Shown here: in pieces, positions 26,200 to 37,800 of the stretch
Position numbering within the stretch: the first letter of the stretch is position 1
How the letters are laid out: each line of letters begins with the position of its first letter
Assembly (NCBI GenBank): GCA_000708835.1
Contig: DF236986.1
Coordinates: forward strand, 70,885-134,884
Length of the DNA: 64,000 nt
Origin: Klebsormidium nitens
Lineage: Eukaryota > Streptophyta > Klebsormidiophyceae > Klebsormidiales > Klebsormidiaceae
Direction: 5' to 3'
Program-made: the position numbers and the translations under genes
The notes under the pieces: model-generated
Told to the model about the DNA's origin: nothing
Seen by the model: the letters and a program-made list of their open reading frames with translations, nothing else
Database searches by the model: none

Positions 26200-29100
26200 G
26201 AGCGGCGGGGCCCCGTTCCAGCTGTGGGCGCGTCAGTTTTTAAGCCGCCACCACCCGTGACGGATTCTTGAGTTTCAGCCCAAGGATATCGTTGTACCAA
26301 TTTTCTAAATTAAGATCCGTACAGGGGATACCGGACGGGAACAGGTCTCGTACTTTGCCTTGAAACGATCTGGCGATGCTGACACTCATGTGGTTTGAGA
26401 AAACCCACTGCTCTCGCTTTTTCCCGTGTACCTGAAGCCAGGCTGAAGCAAGAACGTTTAAAAGGACGCTTTTCCCAGGAACTGATGCAGGCGTATCAAA
26501 GTTGTCTGCGGGCTTGCTTTGAACGGGATTCCCAGGGCACGACTGATTCTATACTGAGGCGGCCGAAGAGGCGGCCCCATGATTTCTCAAGATCCATCAG
26601 TTGCCTGGACTTCTGATAGAAGTTGCCTGGACTTGTGGCATTCACTTTTGATGTGATGGCAATGATGGATGATCTCTCGATGAGATTAGAGACTATCTCA
26701 GAGAAGCCTGTCTTCATTAAATTGCCGTGAGCCACACTTTCAATCGACGTTTCAAGGGGTTGTCGGTCGGTGGGAACCCCCCAGCTTACGGTGCAAGTGA
26801 GGCGAGGTGAATTCAACGGGCCGGAAGGCGTTCTCTTCGCATGAGGGTCTGTCACGTGAATCGAAGACACATGGGGTTTGCTTCTTGAAGTTCTTGATGG
26901 CAGGCTGTTCCACTTTTGAGACGGCTAGCGCTGATTACAGGACTGACTACAGCGACTTTGTTTAAGAAATCGAAATTACTTGACATATCAGCGGACGTTT
27001 TACACGGATAATCCTTGCGGGCCCTGTCTTCAACGTGCCTCCAATGTGTTCTGACGGCTTTCCTTCTTGGATGACAAAATACAAGGAACTAGTCTGCTCC
27101 AATAGGGGCGCAAACCAAACAATGGCGAGCCAGCCGCCTTCATATCGACGTCAATACGCACCGCGCGAGTCCTTGCCTCTCAAAACCTTACAAAGAGGCC
27201 TTTCCAATTGAAAGCTTTCCAAAGTTACTCACAGTAGACCTTTTCGGAGACTCAAAGTAGATCGCCCAGAGGCTTCAAAGCAGAACTCAACACGTCGCCT
27301 TATGATCGTTGCGCTTCCGGCCCTTCAGAATGAAGAGAAAACTGTTGAGAAACTTGAGTTCGAAGTTGCGATGCTGACACTGTTCGTGACAAGCGGGTGA
27401 ACAGGTTTATGAAGCATGCGAAAGTTCCCCTTTCCGAAGTCAATGTGCATCCTTTGGACCAGAGTTGTGCGACGGCTAGGATGGACTGATGAACGAGCGA
27501 CTCGCTCACTTGATTGGTGAAACTCTGATCAGCCACAGAAGTCGGAAAAGCTATGCTAATCTCTGAAAATAAGCAGGCTAGTGATTCATCTCGTGACCCC
27601 CTTTGAAAAGCATGCCAATCGGTGGCCGGGAAAAGAAGATGCTCCTCCCGAACGCCCTCAGAATCGCGCGCGCGCGCCTGCAGCTCGCGCAGGAGATTTG
27701 GTAGCTAAGCAGGCTGGTTACCAAATTGACTCTCGGGTTTCCGGACAAATTACCGGCCTTTTCTTCTTTTCAAGGCTGGTTACCGCCCGAGCCTGGTAAT
27801 ATCGGACAATTCACCAGTTTTAAATCAGCCCATAGCCAGCCCATGACCATTCAATTCCAGGGACCAAAATTAACTGTGCGCTGCTTGCAGAGACCATCCT
27901 GCCGCTCAAAATCGCCGGTCGTCTCTCAATTTGGAAATGAGGCTCTCGGGGCGGCTCAACACACACGACTTTCAGTTGGGCTAAGCCGCTTCCTCGACAT
28001 CTGATGATCCTCAGTACCAGGTAATTTGTTTCTACTGATCCCACGACTCGCCTTCTGTCAAAAAGCGTGGGTCAAACCGCTGCGGACTCGGATCCAAAAC
28101 ACGAAAACTTTGGATGCCTTCTCATTTGAGTTCTTTCCTTTTAGTTAGACTGCATGATCAAACAATCGCTTTCGGTTTAATGCGCTGTTGCCTACGCAAG
28201 AAGTCAGAAGCTTGCTCGCAAGTCCATCGAGTCCATGCCGGCCATGAAGGTGCCAACTTGTGACGAAAGATTCACACGAAAGTACCCACTGGAAGATCTG
28301 AGGCCGAGCAAGATGGAACGCAAGCATGGTTTGTCAGCAACCAGAATTCGATCTGTGAGACGTCAGCACTGGCACAACTATAGAAGGAAGTTAAAACCAC
28401 AGGAGCACGCATCCTGATCCCTGATCCTAGCGAACCATTCACGACGATTGGCTTGCCTTCGAGTGACTGGAGGCATGTTGGCGGCAGAGATGAGAACTCA
28501 ATCAGGAGTAATCCGCTCACGTTTCTGTCGAAATCTGAAACCTAGAAGCCGCCATTTCCAACCCTTCAAGATCGAGAGCTTCAGGTTAAAGTCTGTTGAC
28601 AATGTCAGAGCACTGCGTACAAGTAGACGGAGAAATTGAATCGGCAGCTGCGTGCAGGCCGTCCTTCGTAGGCCGCGAGAATGTTGACTTCTCAAATTGC
28701 CAAGCTGTAACCTAAAATTCAGAAGAGCAGATCGTACACCGGAGGAGTGGGATAGATCGCAAGTCATGTGAAGCCCAGGCTGTCGATCATGCAGGCGTTC
28801 CCCATGATCTATTCGGCGAGACGTTACAAAAACCTCATCGCATCGGGAGCACACGCGCATCTTGGTTAGAAAGAGATACTGTGAGGTTTGATCGCCCTTG
28901 AAGGGAAAGCCGACACGTGGGCGGCAAGGATGCGAAGCTTTCTATGAGCAGCCGCTCAACGAACCAGTGCTACCAGAGTCTTTGAGCCGACACCTCTCAG
29001 CGCTAGCCTTTGAGCTTTGTCTGTTTCTGAACGCGGTACGTACTGAGTGGATCATGATACTGTGCAGAAGTGCACTTCCTGCGACTCGGAGTTGCAAGAT

Positions 29101-30600
29101 TCCACTAAGTCGCCAATCATGAAGACATAGCAGCCTCGTATGAAAGGGGCCGGAAAGTTGCACGGGATCGCCGTCCCATACAATACGATGAAAGCCTTCT
29201 TCCGGAAGCAATCCGATTTGAGCGCTCTTTAGAAAGCCAGCCTCGTATAGCAAGCAACAGCTGGTCGCTTAAATCTTGCCCTCTCAAACCTTACCGAGAT
29301 GCATTGGCCTGCGAACCCAACTCAAAGGTCGATATCGCTCCACGATCTTGGGCACTGACGATGATTTACGCTCCTTGAGGCTTTCGAAGCTCAAGCGACG
29401 AAAAATGCAACCGACCCGAAGGCGGGCGGAATGAATGACTGCAGTCCAACGACTTCACTTAGGTCAATCCAAATCGATGATGTCGTATGCTCAAGCTCCA
29501 ATGAACTTAAACACTTGGTATCCAAAGGTCCTCACGGGGCCCTGTCTTCAGAGTCCCTCATACCTTCTTTCCTTCACCGATGACAACTTCGGAGTGGAAC
29601 GAAGCTCCAATAGGGCAGAAAATCTTTGCGAACCCTCCGAGGCGATGTCGCTAATGTGTATTATTACCCACCAAACGCAACTGCGAACTTCGAAAGGCAA
29701 CGAGCGTGCGTGGCTTTGATTTCGGTGTGTCATATTTGGGCCTTGCCGTATTGAAAACCTCGCAGGCAGGCCTTCCGAAAGCAGAAGCTTGGAAAAAACA
29801 TCCCTAAACGCACTGATAGACTGACCAGAGCCTGCCCAGTTGCTTCAAAACAAAGATTTGACTTCTATGACCGTTGCGGTTCCAGGCCAGTGAAATCGTA
29901 TTGTGCTAAAAGCAACGTGGGCTCGAAATTCCAGGTCACGTGGCCGTGGTCGTGGACGTGGCCACTTCGTCGCTCGAGTGAGCAGGTTACTGGCTTCTAC
30001 ATTTTCCCTCATTTTGCGTGGCTTTCCCCCCTGAAGAGCAGGATGTGCGACGGCAAAGATGGAGTGACGGATGAGCCATCCGCTCAATCCGAGGGAGAGT
30101 TCTGAGCCGGACAAAAAGTGTGCCCCTCTGTAAACTAAAAAAGAGACAATAATGGTCGTCGTCAGGACGTGACTTGGGCTGCAGAAACATGCTGCCGACG
30201 CGGAAAAACAAGCCCCTTCTTATCGCTATCATAGGCGCTTGCTTTTTTACGCTGGCGCCTTCAAGGTCACCCGTCGATCATCATTCTAAGACGAGAAATT
30301 AGCGGCGGCGGCTCGAACACATCCGACGTTCATGTGGGCTGAGCCGCGTACTCAATATCTGAGTCACGATACCAAGTTGTTTCCCACGACTCACTTTCTG
30401 AAAAAAACGTGGGTCATCCCGCTGCAAGTCGGATGACAAGAACGCCGGATCTTTTCTCTTGTGAGTGCTCTCCGTGTAGGCAGAAATTGAACTTGAAGTT
30501 GAACAACCGCTTTCGATTCAAACGCGTTGTTGCGTATGCGTATGCAAAGGGTCAGAAGCGTGCTCGCCTGTCCACAGGAGCCCATGCAATGAAGGTGCCA
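26200..30600. other. Gene-poor stretch with scattered repeat modules
   Basis: Modules B and C recur at 28303-28500, 28905, and 30045. Between them (26300-28140 and 29050-29900) I see no gene, only short frames on both strands. A GC dinucleotide run sits at 27666-27676. The pair 29320-29360 and 30960-31000 share a GATAT-CGCT..CACGAT-TTGGGCA-TGACGAT core. Confidence 0.5.
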
Positions 30601-30990
30601 ATTTTTGACAAAAGATTCACACGAAAGTATCCACTTGAACATCCGAGGCCGACCAAGATGGATTAGCGCAAGCGTGGTGTTTACGCTGTCGGACAGCCGG
30701 TGTTTTTGTAGTACACATTCAATTCTGTGCAATATCACCATAAGGAGAGTATCAGGGGAATGCGTCCTGATCCTCGAAAACCAATCAATAGAATTGACTC
30801 GCCTCTTCTTGACTACAGACATGTGGGCGGCGGAAAATAAAACTTTCATTCGAACAATTCCGCTCAGACTTTCTTTTGAAACTTGCAAGGTCGCCATCTC
30901 TGCCTCATTGTCGAGATTCATATGTCAATCTAGAGGTAGTACTCAGAGCGTTACGAAAAGTTCAATCTCCGCTTCACGATATTGGGCAAT

Positions 30991-32030
30991 GACGATACGC
31001 AGTGCAGGCGGAAGTGTATCCTGTGAAGTAAGCGCGACTCTCAGGTGATTTGCTCGCAGGTTGTGATCTTTTCGAATATGGTTCTGTTGGAGGAGGTTCG
31101 CGCACAGTATTTTGCGGTTTGAAAGGCAGTAGTGCTGCGACGTACACTAGCCGACCGCGGCGTGCCTCGCTAAAAGTACGCATACCCGTTCTGTCCTGAA
31201 AAATCCGCCCTTTTTGCTTTTTGCTTTTCTGAAGCTGTACTGGAATCAACTGGGCCCATGCCCGGTTGTGTTGCATCCGCAGAAAATTGACCCCCTTGAG
31301 CTCTACTTACACTGAGTGCATGACCCTTCTATCTAGTTAGCCACAGGTGCCGGCAACGCTCCTCCTCTGCTTTTCTCTGTACCCTGTTGGTCCAGGGATT
31401 TGACGTTTGCTTAAAACAAGCGAATTTCTTTCCAGATGGTCTTTTGTAGAAGCGCATCTCAGGTGGGCCAGGCCCGTCTTTGCTAACGCAGTGCTGACGT
31501 GGTCCCCGCGCAGATTCCCCCCGACGCCCAAGAGGAGGGAAGGGGCCTGGTCTGTCCCCGGGGTACGTGCGGGTGTCGCTTGGCTTCACCGGGGCGCTGG
31601 AACATCGTTGGGAAGAGTTGCATTGAAGGCTCTCTTGGACCTGAAGCTTATCCCCGGACCGCTGATCGCCCGGCGTGAACGGGTGACCGGGTTTGGATTC
31701 ACGAGCTGGCCTCTCTTTTAGCTGTGCATACGTAAACACGCCGTATATGTCAGTTAGCTGTACATACAAGAGGTATTGCGCAAGACGCTACGCCTGACAA
31801 GGAAAAAGAATACAATAGAAAGTTTAAAGGAGTCGCGTCAGGCCGCGCTGAGTGAGGCTTTGCGTTTGTCGAACAGACAAACAAAATTGATCCTAAGATC
31901 ACGTTTCGAAGAATTGTGTATAGAAGTGTGCATATCAATTAACGGGAACAGAGCTGCGCCGTACCTCGCCTTTACGTTTCGCTTCCTCCTTTTTCGCATC
32001 TTGCGCATGCTTGATAATCACGTCACCGCG
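30991..32030 (+). pseudogene. Decayed duplicate of the 3' end of methionine gamma-lyase
   Basis: 31514-31665 aligns with the last methionine gamma-lyase exon (11299-11439), starting after a matching GCGCAG acceptor and reading IPPDAQEEG before an extra GGAAGG-type insertion shifts the frame. In the shifted frame it reads SPGYVRVSLGFTGALEHRW, then a 2-nt insertion creates a stop after EELH. The intron upstream is also related (GCAGTGCTGACG before the acceptor), and the 3' flank resembles 11440-12060. A weaker match to the penultimate exon and its GTAAGC donor lies at 31001-31033. Two frameshifts make it non-functional. It is a DNA-level segment duplication, not a retrocopy, because intron sequence is retained. 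Confidence 0.8.
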
Positions 32031-33150
32031 CTCAATTGATCAGCTTGCTCTAAAGTTTCCAATGCATCTTGCTTCTTGGAGGCCAGATTAAGTTGCATGA
32101 ACACTCGCCTTTTTCTTTCGCATGAGGGCCGAACTTAGCATGACCATACTCAAGCCTATACTATGATACAAGTCACGGCATGTTTGTCGTCCTTTCGATG
32201 CCAAGTTGACTGTTAAGAAGACTGGAATTGCAGGAACTCAGCATCGTGTTTTCATATCGGCCTATATGTTCCTCAATGCTGAATAGTCCACGCGAGTGAC
32301 ATGTTGGCCTCCGGAAGGTCGGAACGGTTGAATTGAAAGAGAATTAGCAAGCGCAACGATGTCGAACGCGCCTTTTCACAATGGAATGACTCCAGTTTAA
32401 TGACTCATTCGTTCCTCTCGTACGCAGACTAGAGCTGCCCCATTCTTTCACGAATAAATTGCGCTTGATGTGGTGAGGCTTGCATGCTGTTTCTATGATA
32501 TAAAGCATGCATGGCCATGTATCATTTCGTGCCACTTGGCTTTGTATTTCAGGCAGCCCAGGCTCGGAGAAAAAATGTTCCTGATGTAAATGTGGATCCG
32601 CATATTCGTGGAGCGTGACATTATATCTTCTTGAAACAAGGTTGTCCGTCCTCTTCAATCGTCTCGTCAAACTTATATCTTTCTCGATCCTCGTCCTGGC
32701 CGGGTCGCGCTTAACTTTATCCACTGTAAAACAAATAGTCTGAATCTCAAATCCTGACAGTCCGTGACTCAGCTAAAGGAAGGTTTTGACAAAGCAACAC
32801 AATCTCTTTGTTACCGTCGAACCTCCCTTCACGACGTACTGGTGCCGGATGACGCAAGGGCCACTCTCGTGTTGACTGTTCGGCGCTGAGTCTATAAAGA
32901 GACCAGTTACCCTGGCTGTCTGACGCGAGGGCCATTTTCGAAACGTTGTACATTCCTCGCTCCGTGCCTCCTCGTCACAAACTCCGAAGTATATACCTGT
33001 CTTTCTCTTTCCGAATCTGGGCAGACCGTTCTGGCGTGGGAACCCGACCTGGCTATTCCCGACTCTCTCAATATCCTCAGACTTCGCGAGTCGGTCTCTA
33101 GCTGCTTCCACGTCTGAACCCGCGACTTTAGTAGGTGGTGTACAGTGTCC
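32031..33150. other. Intergenic, no gene seen
   Basis: No open frame with recognisable features. Contains a block near 32958-32982 that matches 13377-13402, consistent with the duplicated flank of methionine gamma-lyase extending this far in pieces. Confidence 0.4.
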
Positions 33151-33225
33151 GCTTACAACGGACCCGTTCGACGCTTTTTGCCAGACTCTACCGAAATTCC
33201 GGTCGGTACGTCTGAACGTCTACCC

Positions 33226-33880
33226 ACATCTCGCAACAGGCCCGGGGATCCCCGGGCAACTCCCGGGGCAGCAAAGCGACTGGTCTCCGTTGGCGTTGAA
33301 GCACTGGTTCGGGGTAGAAGGGGTCGGGTCAGGTGGCGGGGAAAGGCCCCGAAGCACCACATGCGGGAGCGTCGCCTGGCGTGTTGGGGCACTAGAAAAG
33401 AAACCGGGGATCAGAAAAGAAACCGGGGTTGAGGATTTTGTTCTGAGGATCTTCGCAGGAAGGGCATCGGGTCCCTATGCGACAGCAAAAGCACCCCTCG
33501 AGACAAGGATCGCGGAAGAAAATCTAAGACGTCACCCGATTTCTTCCTCAATGGCTGATCTGACAGTCCTTTGCTGTGATTTGAACGGGTTACAGTGAAC
33601 GGCAGCAACGAAGAGAAGGCAACCGGATTGAAGCTCCGAGCACTTGACCAGCATGTACGTTCAAGCTTCGTTAAATTTCTTGCCGTTGCTCGCACGGACG
33701 AGGGACAGTGGGCCCACTTTGGTAAGAATCAAAAGCATTGAACCTGTTCCAAAGCTCTGCGATCCGGTGTTCAGAGCCGAAACAGAGCTTTACCTGCTCC
33801 GGGCAACAAATGGACGCCGTTCCCTGGGCGTTGACGCACTGGTTGGGCAGGTTGCTGTTCGGATCACAAGGGGTGACCAA
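33226..33880 (-). other. Two copies of a Cys-rich motif; possible small gene or gene remnant
   Basis: On the minus strand two short segments share the pattern PNQC(F/V)NAxGxxS(L/I)CCP. One is at 33880-33785 (TPCDPNSNLPNQCVNAQG then TASICCPEQ, followed by a GTAAAG donor-like site). The other is at about 33390-33226, preceded by a good TTTCTTTTCTAG acceptor, reading PPPDPTPSTPNQCFNANG then DQSLCCPGS and reaching a stop. The reading phases of these two do not join directly, so another exon would be needed between them. I do not recognise the family. It could be a 3' gene of an extracellular Cys-rich protein, an old exon duplication, or a remnant. Confidence 0.35.
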
Positions 33881-33884
33881 GGTA

Positions 33885-34142
33885 AGCGCCCCGGCCGACT
33901 GGCTGGCTCGCAGGGACCGGGGTAGGTGCCCCGGGCTCTGAGTGGCTCGCCGGAGGCGCCCCGGCTGACTCTGGCGGGCTCGTAGTGATTGGGGAAGGCT
34001 CTCCGGTCACTTTTGGCGGGTTCGCACTGGTCGGGAGAGGCGCGCCTGTCGCAATGGCGGGTTCTCAGTGGTCGGTGGAGGCGCTCCGGCCAACTCTTGC
34101 CGGCTTGCAGCGATTGGGGTGGGCGCCCCGGGCTTTGACTCG
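33885..34142. repeat. Minisatellite, about 42-45 bp unit, seven degenerate copies
   Basis: Tandem units built on GGCGCCCCGG - GGCGGGCTCG - AGTGATTGGGGA, with substitutions and small indels. The frame is open on both strands over much of the array. On the minus strand it gives a repeated peptide pattern of the type RRASPDQCEPAKS / RRAFPNHYEPARV, which I take as a by-product of the repeat. Confidence 0.85.
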
Positions 34143-34149
34143 AGACGTT

Positions 34150-34815
34150 CAATGTTCAAACCTCTAACAAACCTCCATCCTCGTATCTCTCCCCTTTTTC
34201 ATTCATACAACGAGCTCTATCTCACAGCGTTGAAGGTGGGTTGCAAGAGTGGCAACGCATCTGGGTGCATGTCCGTTGTGGCATGAAAGCCTTCACGAAC
34301 TTAAGATGCTATGCGAGGTTCTTGACGGATTTCGTTAAACAGAAAATGTTTGCTCCAGTGGAAGAAGAAGACAGTGGGTTGCCGTGCGACAAATCAACAT
34401 GCAGATTACCGGAAACTCGCTTTCACAATCACCGACACCTTGGCTTCAATGCTAAAAAGGTGCAAAAGCTCGTGTCGATGCTCAAGAAGACTCTCCCGGA
34501 AAGCTGGTCGAACGCCGCAAAGACAGATGCTCGAAAAACGTACCGGGATTGCAGACTGCCTGTGACTCGTCCAAGTGATCCTGCAAAAAGAGAAACTCAA
34601 CGCTTTCTGTCGACGATAAAATCGCGGGGCTAACCTTTGCGCATGCAACATCACAAGATAACGCCTTGTTCTACGCACGCCGCTCTTTTGGCTTTTCCAA
34701 TAGGTACAGCGGTGGCTGGCTGACGTCTCTCCTGAAAGCACGGCTAACTAAAAGCACGTCCTAAAACCAGGTCCTAAACGCACGGGTAACTGGAACCAGG
34801 TTCGAGAAATAAGCT
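34150..34815. other. Intergenic, no supported gene
   Basis: A 130-codon plus-strand frame (34241-34633) has a Lys/Arg-rich tail and no recognisable domain or start context. Nothing else is visible. This lies just downstream of the stop of the LDLa gene and probably includes its 3' untranslated region. Confidence 0.4.
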
Positions 34816-34818
34816 GCT

Positions 34819-37800
34819 TCAAGAGTGGGAGCTGGGCGCTCCAACAGTTGTGCAATCGTCTGATGCGCTGTACATAGAGAAGCAATGCATCCCCGTGCAC
34901 TTTGCCCGGCTGCTCTTTAGCGGACGGAGAGCATCGTTTCGGTGCTCGTTTGAATTCACCGGAGAGTCTGCCGCGGCCGTTGCAATCTGGCCAGTCAAGG
35001 CATACACAGACCGGGTATATTGTGAGTAGGAGAGCTAACGGCCAGTAGTACGCACCGGGCAATTCGGCCGGCCATCGCAGAGCGCTCCGTAGACGCACAC
35101 GTTGGTTCCCGGGCACTTGAAATAGCGCGGGGGACAGCTGTACGAAGAGCAGAACGAAGCGCTCTCGTCGCTACCGTCATTGCAGTCTGCACGCGAATTC
35201 GTTTGTTTAGCAAATTGGCCCTTGAACGTTTGCACTGGAAGGTAAAAGCTGAGACTGGAACTTAGAAGTCCCAGAACATGTATTGAATACAGTGGGTTTG
35301 AGCGACGAATCCGTTGCGTAACTATACGCACCCAAAGAACGTTGGAAAGAGGGCCAAGAATGTTCCTACGCGGCCCCTAAAAGCTGGGTTGCTCTTGTTG
35401 CCGCAAAATAACCAGAGGTTTTGCTAGAGAACAAAGACGCGGGTCGCAAACTCGAACTTAAAAGAATGGGTGACTTTGGAACCTACCTGCAACTCCATCG
35501 CAGAGCTGGGCCTTAAAAATGCACTGCAAGGAGAGAACAAATGCTGACGGCTCACGAAGTGAAATAAAAAACATGGATTTCTCTATGCTGCATATGAGAC
35601 ACAGAAGACGGATCCATAATACAAGACGATCTGTAAAGCGCAGATTTTAGGACGTGTTAGGGGTGTTGATCTTGAAAGCCCATCAAAATTGGAAGTGGGA
35701 AGCAATGAAAGCAGAGAAAGTCTAGGAAGAGGAGAGGAAAAGCAATGGAGAACGGTACCTCATCCAAATGGTCCTGTTTACAATTTCTCAGAAAAGGTGC
35801 AGTAAAAAATCTCGACCCGTTACCTTGACCAGTCAGCACCAGTCGACGAGAGCATGCTCTGAGTGACGTCATCGAACCGTTCCTCTGATCCCAAAGCTAT
35901 TCGGCCTTTCGTACACCGCACCGCTAGTGCAGATTATCCCTCGCGCGAGATTGCAACAGGTAGAAAACGAATGGATTGGAATGTCTGGGGACTGCTTACT
36001 TGCGCTCCCCCCGGACACTTGATGAAGGAAACACCGGTCTGCTGGCACTGATAGCTGGTGCAAAAGCCTACAGACTCGTCACTTCCGTCGCTGCAAACAA
36101 AACGAGTAAGGTAAGTCGCTGCACGAAAACGGAGAGACTCAAGCCGGTGCTGGAGGACCGAGAGACTTATGTCGGTGCAAGAAAAAGAGAGCGAAAAGTC
36201 GGTGCAAGAAATGAAAGAGAGATAAGCGGGTGCAAGAAATGAAAGAGAACGAATCTGCTGCGAGAAAATCGAGAGAGATAAGTAGGCTAAACGAAGAACA
36301 TGATGGTGCAAGAATCGACGCGCTACTTTGATTATACTGCTTGGAACACTCGTGTCTCCCCAACAAACGATTGTGCAAGTTGTCGAAGGACTCTACTTGG
36401 GAAGATCTTCAAGACCCCCGGAACTCCGGACTAGACTTACTGTGGATGAAGGAAAACTGCTGATGCGTGGTCTGCGTGCATCTTGGAACTATGCGAAAGC
36501 CCCTTCCAGTGAAGACTTAAACCTATCTCTTCTTGAAAAAGCGAAGCCACTCACGGGCAATCAGCTTTGCCGTTGCAAAGCCCGGAATCCTGGTGGACGC
36601 AATGAATGCCGTCAGCGCACTTCTGCTCATACAGCGGACAGCTGGCGGACTGACAGTACGACGTGTCCTCGTCCGAACCGTCCGAGCACCTGGGACGTCA
36701 GCAAGCACACGTCAGATCAGCTGCGGCTAACGTCACCACGAGCTTCGTAGTGCGCGCGGACAGCTCACGGACAGGCTGTCCGAGTCTCTGCAACAGAACC
36801 GGGTAAGCACTGGCCGCTGGGAAATGTCGTCAGCCCACATGACTCACGCAGCGGGGCTTTGTTTCACGTACAAGCGTCAGACACGCTACGCCACTGTCTG
36901 TGCAAGATGCAAGCTGTTTCATCAAATCACAGTCATACAGTCACGAGAAAAAAGGAGATTGCCTACGGATCTGAAGAAGAGAAAGGCCTGAAGCTCTCAG
37001 AAGACAGCGAATAGACACAAGATTGAGTGAAGCAAGCTGAAGTTCCAAGGGAATAAGGTTATGATGTGGTATATTCTCAATATATAGCTCGAGGCCGCAT
37101 GTACTGTTGTTTCAACGGAGGTAGATAGATAGAGTAAGTAGAATTGCAGATGAGTTAACGGGACAGATTTGACCAGAAAAACCGAAGCCTACGAAAATGG
37201 AAGTGCTGAAGCGGATCCTTAGAGAGCTATACTCACGAAACGATGCCGTCGCACAATTTCCCGTTGATGCACGTGCCGTCTTTGCACCGGATCCGTCCGC
37301 TGCTTGGGCATACGACTTGATTGGTGCAAAATGCAAGATTTTCGTCAGATCCATCTTTGCATCCTGCGTGCCGAGATCCAGCTTTTGGAACGAACGCCGG
37401 AACAAGCCCTCCAAACTTTCATAAGAAAGTTTCAAAAAGAATGACGCCTTCGTACAATAAGAGTCTCTCCGGCACAATCACAACTAGCGGATGCGGATGG
37501 CAGAGAACCTGCGTCCTGTGTTTAGAATCAGAGCGCGATTGTTGCTATCCCATGCAAGGCAAAGTACGTTGATATGCAGCCGGCGGATTGAAAGCACAGG
37601 CAGAAGATTTCGTGATCAAAACCCAACCCGTTCTGACATCGAAAAGTCGATCAGTCAGCGCAGCAAGATATAGACCGTCAGAAGCATTCAGGCCGTCGCA
37701 ACGAAGCTGCCAAATCACGCTGCATCTTTAAAAGCACGTTATCTTCAAGTCGGTTACGGAACAGATCCAAGGGAAAATAGCTTCAGCACTCACTGGACCA

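Larger units (their letters stand above)
16200..31000. repeat. Diverged higher-order tandem repeat region (five-module unit)
   Basis: Five recurring modules, named here by order, recur on the plus strand. E (a GATCGTTTTTGGC..GAGCCTTCACT..CAGCCG core): about 16880, 19125, 22340, 25110. A (CTTCGGACC..CTTTGTGA..GACCTCCCGTT): 17105, 19350, 20505, 22560, 25345. B (GACGCCGAGCAA..GGAACGCAAGCGTG): 16230, 16757, 17740, 20008, 21140, 21635, 23220, 25990, 28303, 30640. C (ACGTGGGCGGCAGGGATGAG and flank): 16411, 17925, 20180, 21310, 21825, 23395, 26163, 28470, 28905, 30045, 30820. D (GAAGACGCCAGA..TACTTGCGCA): 18150, 22060, 23625, 24875. The usual order is E-A-B-C-D. Units are partial, indel-rich and uneven (about 1-3 kb). 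Similar minus-strand peptide stretches recur in module A (for example CLSQ or ACHK after an R-rich run), but every copy is broken by stops, and I do not recognise a protein. Confidence 0.75.

Noticed and set aside
34241-34633. 130-codon plus-strand open frame with a basic tail
   Set aside because: No motif, no start context, lies in the 3' flank of the LDLa gene.
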